From Pleurotus ostreatus/Saccharomyces cerevisiae fusant (lineage: Eukaryota; Opisthokonta): DNA of 21,414 nt. Below the pieces are notes generated by a model. That model searched no databases and was not told the origin of the DNA. It was given only the letters and a program-made list of their open reading frames with translations. Shown here one piece after another: positions 16,626-21,414 of the stretch; position 1 is the first letter of the stretch, and the number at the start of each line of letters is the position of its first letter. The stretch lies in the NCBI GenBank assembly GCA_024196135.1, contig JAMQCK010000496.1, forward strand, positions 1-21,414, read 5' to 3'. The translations under genes were made by a program, and so were the position numbers.

Positions 16626-17883
16626 ATGGGCGTCGCATTCAGTCGAAATCGCCCCCAGTCGGGATGCGCACCTACTCCATATGACACTTCAAAGCTATGC
16701 GATGAAAAGAATCGCCGATCTCTACCTTCTGGCAGCCTTGGCCCCATCCGTACTACTCCCCGATGCTCCCAGCACCGCGTCTCCCCCTACCTCCACACGT
16801 CGCTGAGGAGGGCAACGGTACCCGCGCCTTTGTCTCTTCCAGGATCTTCGTCGCGCTCAGGCGCCGCGGCCTCCTCGCGTCCTGGATCTTCGTCGCCTTT
16901 GTCCTCGGGTTCAGCGACACGCGCCCGCGTTGTCCGATTCCGAGACGACTCGCCAGCGAGCGACTGGTCCTATGACTCGTCTAGCTCAGACGATGGCTGG
17001 GAGGCGAGCAGGACGCCGCCACAGCGGCTCGCTTGGTATGACATGGACGGCCGACCAGTCGAAACGTTTGAGGAGCCGGCCAGCTTCCGGAACAACAAAC
17101 GTTCCTCGACCGCTGGCCGTTCCTGCCGCTCGAACAGCAGCAGCACGGTCACCAATCCACCTGTGCACGTCTTTCGAGACTGTAGTCCCGACTACGAGGT
17201 GCTGAATCCGAACACGCAAGGGCAGGCCGTCTGGGAGAGCGAGGACGAGGCAAGTCCTCCGAGAGGTCATGGTGGTTCAATGGCAGGAATGAGTGAAGAT
17301 GGAGGCTTGCCCCGAAAGATTCCGTCTGTCCAAGTCAGCGCTCGCTCAATTTCGCAGGGCAGTGGAAGCACCTCCGAAGCTGGTCACATCCCGCCTCGAT
17401 TCGCAGAGCCAGTCAACGCTTTCAGCTCGACCACCGGCAAAGGCAAGGTCCCAAAGCCATCCGGTGAGCCTGGTAGACCGAGCAGCGGAGGGTACAATCT
17501 TCAGGAGGCTACGCGACTGGAACCAAGTCGATTCCGCACTGTTCGAGTGAGTGTCCTCGATAGCTGTTGTCCCCGCATCCTGCCCGTGCTATGCACTCAT
17601 CCATAACTATAGAAGGAGATGAATAAACTGGTCAGAGTCCATCTCGACACCGGGCGGACCTTCACGAAGCAGACGGAGGAATGCGTGGCGGCATATACGG
17701 AGGAGGTGCGTACAGAACGAATTCCAATAAAATGGTTCTCACGATCGGCGGCGGCTGTAGGCACTCAGACTCTTCCCCTTCCTGGATGACTATGAAGACC
17801 GCTGGCCAATCCGTGGGTTTGCCGTGATGCATCTGCACTACTTGCAAAACCAGCGAAGAGGTCGGAGCAGAGACAGGGACTAG
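16626..17883 (+). CDS. Tandem paralog B: Ser/Pro-rich protein with N-myristoylation-like start
   Basis: Three exons: 16626-17546, 17613-17705, 17761-17883 (TAG), 378 residues. It starts MGVAFSRN, again with Gly2 and Ser6 of the myristoylation pattern, in the same ACACCATGGG start context as paralog A. Shared blocks are VRFRDDSP, SPDYEVLNPNTQGQAV, KVPKPSGEPGRPSSGGYNL, EMNKLVRVHL and LFPFLDDYEDRWP. The region between residues 60 and 130 is Ser-rich and diverged from paralog A, with an acidic SSSSDDGWE patch. Both intron positions and phases match paralog A, which supports duplication of an intron-containing gene rather than retroposition. The C-terminus is shorter and basic (NQRRGRSRDRD) whereas A ends acidic (ESEEEDGES), so the copies may have diverged in function. 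Confidence 0.8.
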
Positions 17884-18020
17884 AATGGGTGAAGAGCACT
17901 CAGTGGGAGGGCGAGGTCATAGAGAAATACTGAGCTCTGAGTCTATGACCCTTGGACGTATAGAAGAGACTTCACTGTATTTAGCTGCATAGACATGCCT
18001 CGACAGCTGAAGATTCTCGG

Positions 18021-18046
18021 GGCGATTACCGTTTATGGTAATCGCC
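18021..18046. repeat. Perfect 10-bp hairpin between convergent genes
   Basis: GGCGATTACC (18021-18030), a loop GTTTAT, and the exact complement GGTAATCGCC (18037-18046). It lies 138 bp downstream of the paralog B stop and about 560 bp from the kinase stop, so in either transcript it could fold as a 3' UTR stem-loop. Confidence 0.8.
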
Positions 18047-18201
18047 TTGCGCTTCATCACGCTCAAGGTGGCAAATCGGTGTATGCATAAGTGCTTGATT
18101 CTTCACTACTAGTCATAGAGCGTAAGCGCATTCCGTAAGTAGGGCGCAGTACATAAATTATAAACGAGATCCTACACGCAGAGCAACGACAGCGACGATG
18201 A

Positions 18202-18276
18202 AGATGGAGAAGAGGCGCGACGATGTAGATGGAGAAAGGGCACGACAATATAGATGGAGAAAGGGCGCGACGAGAC
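18202..18276. repeat. 25-bp tandem repeat, three copies
   Basis: AGATGGAGAA begins units at 18202, 18227 and 18252, exactly 25 bp apart, each continuing with a purine-rich AGGGCGCGACGA-like stretch. The copies differ at several positions. Confidence 0.85.
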
Positions 18277-18604
18277 GTGGAAGAACATGTATGAACGAGA
18301 GGGGCGGAAGCGGGGGTAGCGTAGCAATACAGCGATCGATCAACGACGATGCAGCAGGGTGGTACATGGGCATGCGGTTATGCGTCTGCATATGCGTATG
18401 CGAATATGCGAGGTGAGATGCATGCGTTGCGAAGTGAAGTGAGATGATGTCCGATGCGATACGCGCTGGGTGGCATAAGGAGGGAGCGGCCAGCGTTCGT
18501 AGATGTGTTTATGGGTGGGCAGCTGGCCGGCCTTGGGTGACGGAGGCGCAAGGTCTCGCATGCAGGGAAGGTAGGGAGCTCGACCAATTTGGAAGTCTGT
18601 GGTA

Positions 18605-21414
18605 TCAATGAGACGTCGCGTAGAGCGCCCTCAGCTCCATGACGAGACGCTGCCATGGGATGAGCATACGAGAGCTGGGTACGAGGGTAGAACGAACCTG
18701 TGCTTCGCGGGCCAGCGCTTCCTCGTCCATCCCGCCGTCCGCTCCAATCCTCATGCCGTGCTGCAGGAGTTGCGCCATGTAATGCGGGCTGATGATCGTC
18801 TCGTCATCAGCCAACAAGTCTATCGCGTTAGGCTGCTTTTGCGGCTCAGCTACGCAAGACCGCCAGTCAGCTCACGAAGATCACTGTAGAACAGAAGGAT
18901 GAACGCACGATCCTTCGTCATGACTAGCCAGTCATCCTGCAGCAGGTCCGGAATGACCGCCCTCTGCTTCGGGTTGCGCATCAAGCAGCTCTTCATCGTC
19001 TGTATGACATCCGACCGCACGCGCCGCTTGAGATGCTCCAACGGCACCGGCGGCGTCTTCGGCCGCTGCGACTCTTCGCCCTCGCCCCCACCCTCGCCGC
19101 CTTCCGGCTTCTTCTCCTTAGGCACGGACGGCACCGCGTACTCCGGATACTCAATCTCGTACGATGCGTCCGGGATCGCCTTCATCTTGTGATACATTGT
19201 CGACAGGTGCTGGAACGGGGGCCGGCCGTACACCATCTGGTACAGGATGCATCCCAGCGACCAGACGTCCGACGCACGGCCGACCTTGAGACGGCGCGTA
19301 CCCTCGGGGAGCTCAATGGCCTCTGGGGACATGTAGTTGAGCGTGCCGATCTGGTGGTCACGCTGGATATTGGTGGTGTCGTTCGCAATCGCGTTCGCAA
19401 TGCCGAAGTCGATGAGCTTGAGCTGACCCTTCACCAGGACGAAGTTCGCAGGCTTCAGGTCCGAGTGCACGATCTTCTCGTCATGCACTATTTGGACGGC
19501 TTGGAGCATCTGTGTTGCCTGTCAGTACTGCCCCTACACTGGACGAAGTCGTCGCCCACCTGCTGCCAGTAGTAGGCAATCCACGCCATATTCATCGGCT
19601 CCTTCTGCTGCTCCGCCAACAGCCTCGCCAAATCAATCTCCCCATACTCCATCACCAAGAACAAATGCCCCTGCCTCCCATTCGGCCCGCTCTTCACCTC
19701 GCTGTCGATGAGGCGGATGATGCGCTGGTTCCCCGCAAGCCGCTTGAGCAGCCCAATCTCGTTTTTGTACCCCTGCAGCGTGTCCGCGTCTGTCTTGTCC
19801 AGTGTCACCCGCTTGATCGCGTAGATCTCGTTGTTATTCGCCATGGCGCGGTATACGCGCGACGAGCCGCCCTTGCCGATCATGTCCAGGCGCGCATAGA
19901 TCTGGCGATTCACCATGATGTGTTTGTTCGACTGCGACGCGCTGGTGGGGGCGGGCGGCGGTGGCGCCTCGCGGTGCGCACCCTTGGGGTTGCTGCCTTC
20001 GCCGCGGGTTGATTCCCGTTCCCGTTGCTGCTGCTGGGAGGCCATGCTACTGAGCGCGGAAGCCTCAGGCGCAGTGGGGCTGCGACGGAGAGGCTGCCCA
20101 CGAGGATTGGGCGACAGACGGGGCGGCAGCCCCGAGCGCTCACCGACGGTGGGACTCCCCGAAGGTACCGCGCCCGACCGCAGTGTGTCTGAGTCGCGAC
20201 GGCGGTGTCCCAGCCGGCTCGCGGCGATGAGGCCATCCGTAGATGTACGCAGAGGCGGCGGCGGAGACTGACGTTTCTGCGGTTGCCCGTGTACTTCTTC
20301 CGAGCTGCGGGAATGCTTATGGCGCTCTGCGTTGGCCATGTCGAGGTCCTGATCTATGTTGCGCGGGTGTGCGTCATTATTCTGGTGGATGCCCAGGCTG
20401 GTGCCGGGGCGCGAGCCACTATATCTGCCGGGTTGGTGAGGATGAGCGGCATAATGGTCGGAAGCTACAAGATGGTCAGCCGAGGTTTCCAAACGAAGAC
20501 TAGTGGCTTATACCGTCATGACCGAACTCACTTAAACTAGCACTGCGACGGGGGCGCGAGCCCGAGGTCGCTAGCGCGGCAGCCGTTGATGTGCTTGCAG
20601 CCGAAGAGCTGGCTGTAATGCCGTACGACCGCTGGCGCGGGAAAGGTGGTGGTCCGTCCATGACATCATCCTCGCCTACACGGAAAAAAATCAAACTTGA
20701 GAAAGATGCCCACATCGCCAAAAGAATTGAACACGCACCAGGATCAGTATCCGCCCCGTAATCTGCATCCGCCGGTAGCTCTGAGACGCCTCCGAAGCCA
20801 ACTTGTTTGCTGCCCAGGCTACCGCCCTTCATCGCGCGACCCTGAGCGTTGCGTGCAGCGATGCGGGCGGCTGCGCTGCGTTGAGGCGCGGGAACGAGAT
20901 CAGCGAGCGGGCGGCCGTTGGCCGAGATAGAGGGCTGGCCATGGCTCGCCACAGGAAAGCGGGGATCACGGACGGGTGGTCCACCACGCAGCCTTGTCGG
21001 CGGGAGGTCCACGTGGGGCACGTCGTCGTCGGCACCAGACGCGTTCTCCTTGTCGTCCTGCTCTTGCCGCTGATCTAGGAAGTCTCCGCTTTCCATGGGC
21101 ACACGCCGCGGGCCTGATGGCTTGTTGATCGAGAGGCCCGCCACTCCACGTTCGAGTGCTACCGGGCCCGACGCTATACGTGAGAGCGAGCGAGCCTGCA
21201 GACGCGGCTGCTGCTGCTGCTGCTGGAGGTAGCCATCCTCGGTGACCTGCGGCGCGCCACCTCCGCCCATGACGGTCGATGCGCTCTCGGAGCGGGAGAG
21301 TGTGGAGGGACGGGCGGGGGAGTTGAGGTTGAGGAAGACCTGGGGCGCGGCGCGCGACTCTTCTTTCACGGGAGGCTCGGGCAGCGCCTGGCCGCCGCGA
21401 TCGGATGCTGGTGA
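18605..21414 (-). CDS. mps1: Spindle-checkpoint dual-specificity kinase Mps1/TTK, N-terminus cut by window edge
   Basis: Six exons in the window: 21414-20739, 20675-20532, 20464-19560, 19509-18909, 18849-18698, 18649-18605 (TGA), 840 residues; the start lies beyond 21414. Mps1 phosphorylates kinetochore proteins to trigger the spindle assembly checkpoint and acts in spindle-pole duplication in yeasts (known for the family). The kinase domain runs from about 19900 to 18930: glycine loop [12 protein letters not shown], Lys in YAIKRV (19814-19812), catalytic HSDLKPANF (Asp at 19461-19459), DFGIANAI, and the strongly Mps1-specific [20 protein letters not shown]. The C-lobe has an extra Gly/Glu-rich insert ([12 protein letters not shown]). 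The N-terminal 450 visible residues are disordered, with six Gln from a CTG repeat, many SP/TP sites and a KEN triplet (21051-21043), the classical APC/C degron. After the kinase, a short tail ends [14 protein letters not shown] on a 45-nt exon. Confidence 0.92.
21208..21225 (-). repeat. (CTG)6 microsatellite encoding polyglutamine
   Basis: Six CTG triplets on plus give six CAG codons (Gln) in the disordered N-terminal region of the Mps1-type kinase. It is a pure run and therefore a likely length polymorphism. Confidence 0.85.

Larger units (their letters stand above)
17884..18604. other. Intergenic region between convergent genes
   Basis: It separates the stop of paralog B from the stop of the Mps1-type kinase gene. 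It contains a perfect hairpin (18021-18046) and a 25-bp repeat (18202-18276). A simple run of TATGCG/CATATGCG-like steps lies at about 18370-18412. No gene is supportable. Confidence 0.5.

Noticed and set aside
1..21414. Biosynthetic cluster, mobile element or CRISPR array
   Set aside because: No backbone enzymes, transposase or reverse transcriptase motifs, terminal repeats or spaced direct repeats of the required kind were found.

Overview
The window is nuclear DNA from a filamentous basidiomycete, most likely an Agaricomycete and perhaps a polypore-type fungus (the order is my guess). The evidence is GC-rich sequence, many phase-checked introns of only 48-74 nt with GTRNGT donors and YAG acceptors, very short exons, and gene families typical of mushroom-forming fungi: an F-box protein with cysteine-poor leucine-rich sequence, a seven-pass membrane protein of a basidiomycete-only type, and lineage-specific Ser/Pro-rich proteins. 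Nothing in it is bacterial or viral, and I see no transposon, tRNA or CRISPR array.

Layout from left to right. 279-3510 (+) is a 15-exon gene for a conserved basidiomycete protein of unknown function, with an apparent one-base loss near its start. 4089-5767 holds the two halves of one F-box protein on opposite strands: the C-terminal half on minus, then a promoter and the F-box half on plus. The arrangement is explained by one inversion of about 0.7 kb between inverted GGATAC hexamers. 6231-7913 (-) is a nucleoside-diphosphate-kinase-like protein that has lost its catalytic histidine and carries a four-times repeated basic tail motif. 8565-9912 (-) is a 7-TM protein. 11146-12408 (-) is a low-complexity, probably nuclear protein with an 8-residue tandem repeat. 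13411-14462 (-) is the histone-fold DNA polymerase epsilon subunit (POLE3/Dpb4 type), whose frame requires a 7-nt exon and a GC-AG intron. 14846-16142 and 16626-17883 (+) are tandem paralogs with conserved N-myristoylation-like starts and duplicated promoters. 18605-21414 (-) is the Mps1/TTK spindle-checkpoint kinase, cut by the window edge at its N-terminus.

The genes do not form a pathway. They look like ordinary core genes (POLE3, Mps1) interspersed with lineage-specific ones. Two of the core genes act in the cell cycle, DNA replication and spindle checkpoint respectively, but this closeness is probably chance. Several short tandem repeats (17, 19, 24, 25 and 28 bp units) and one perfect hairpin lie in or between genes. 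The strongest leads are the inversion-split F-box gene, the 7-nt exon with GC-AG intron in POLE3, the NDK pseudoenzyme with its repeat motif, and the duplicated myristoylation-motif gene pair. All exon coordinates were worked out by hand from splice signals and reading frame, without transcript data.
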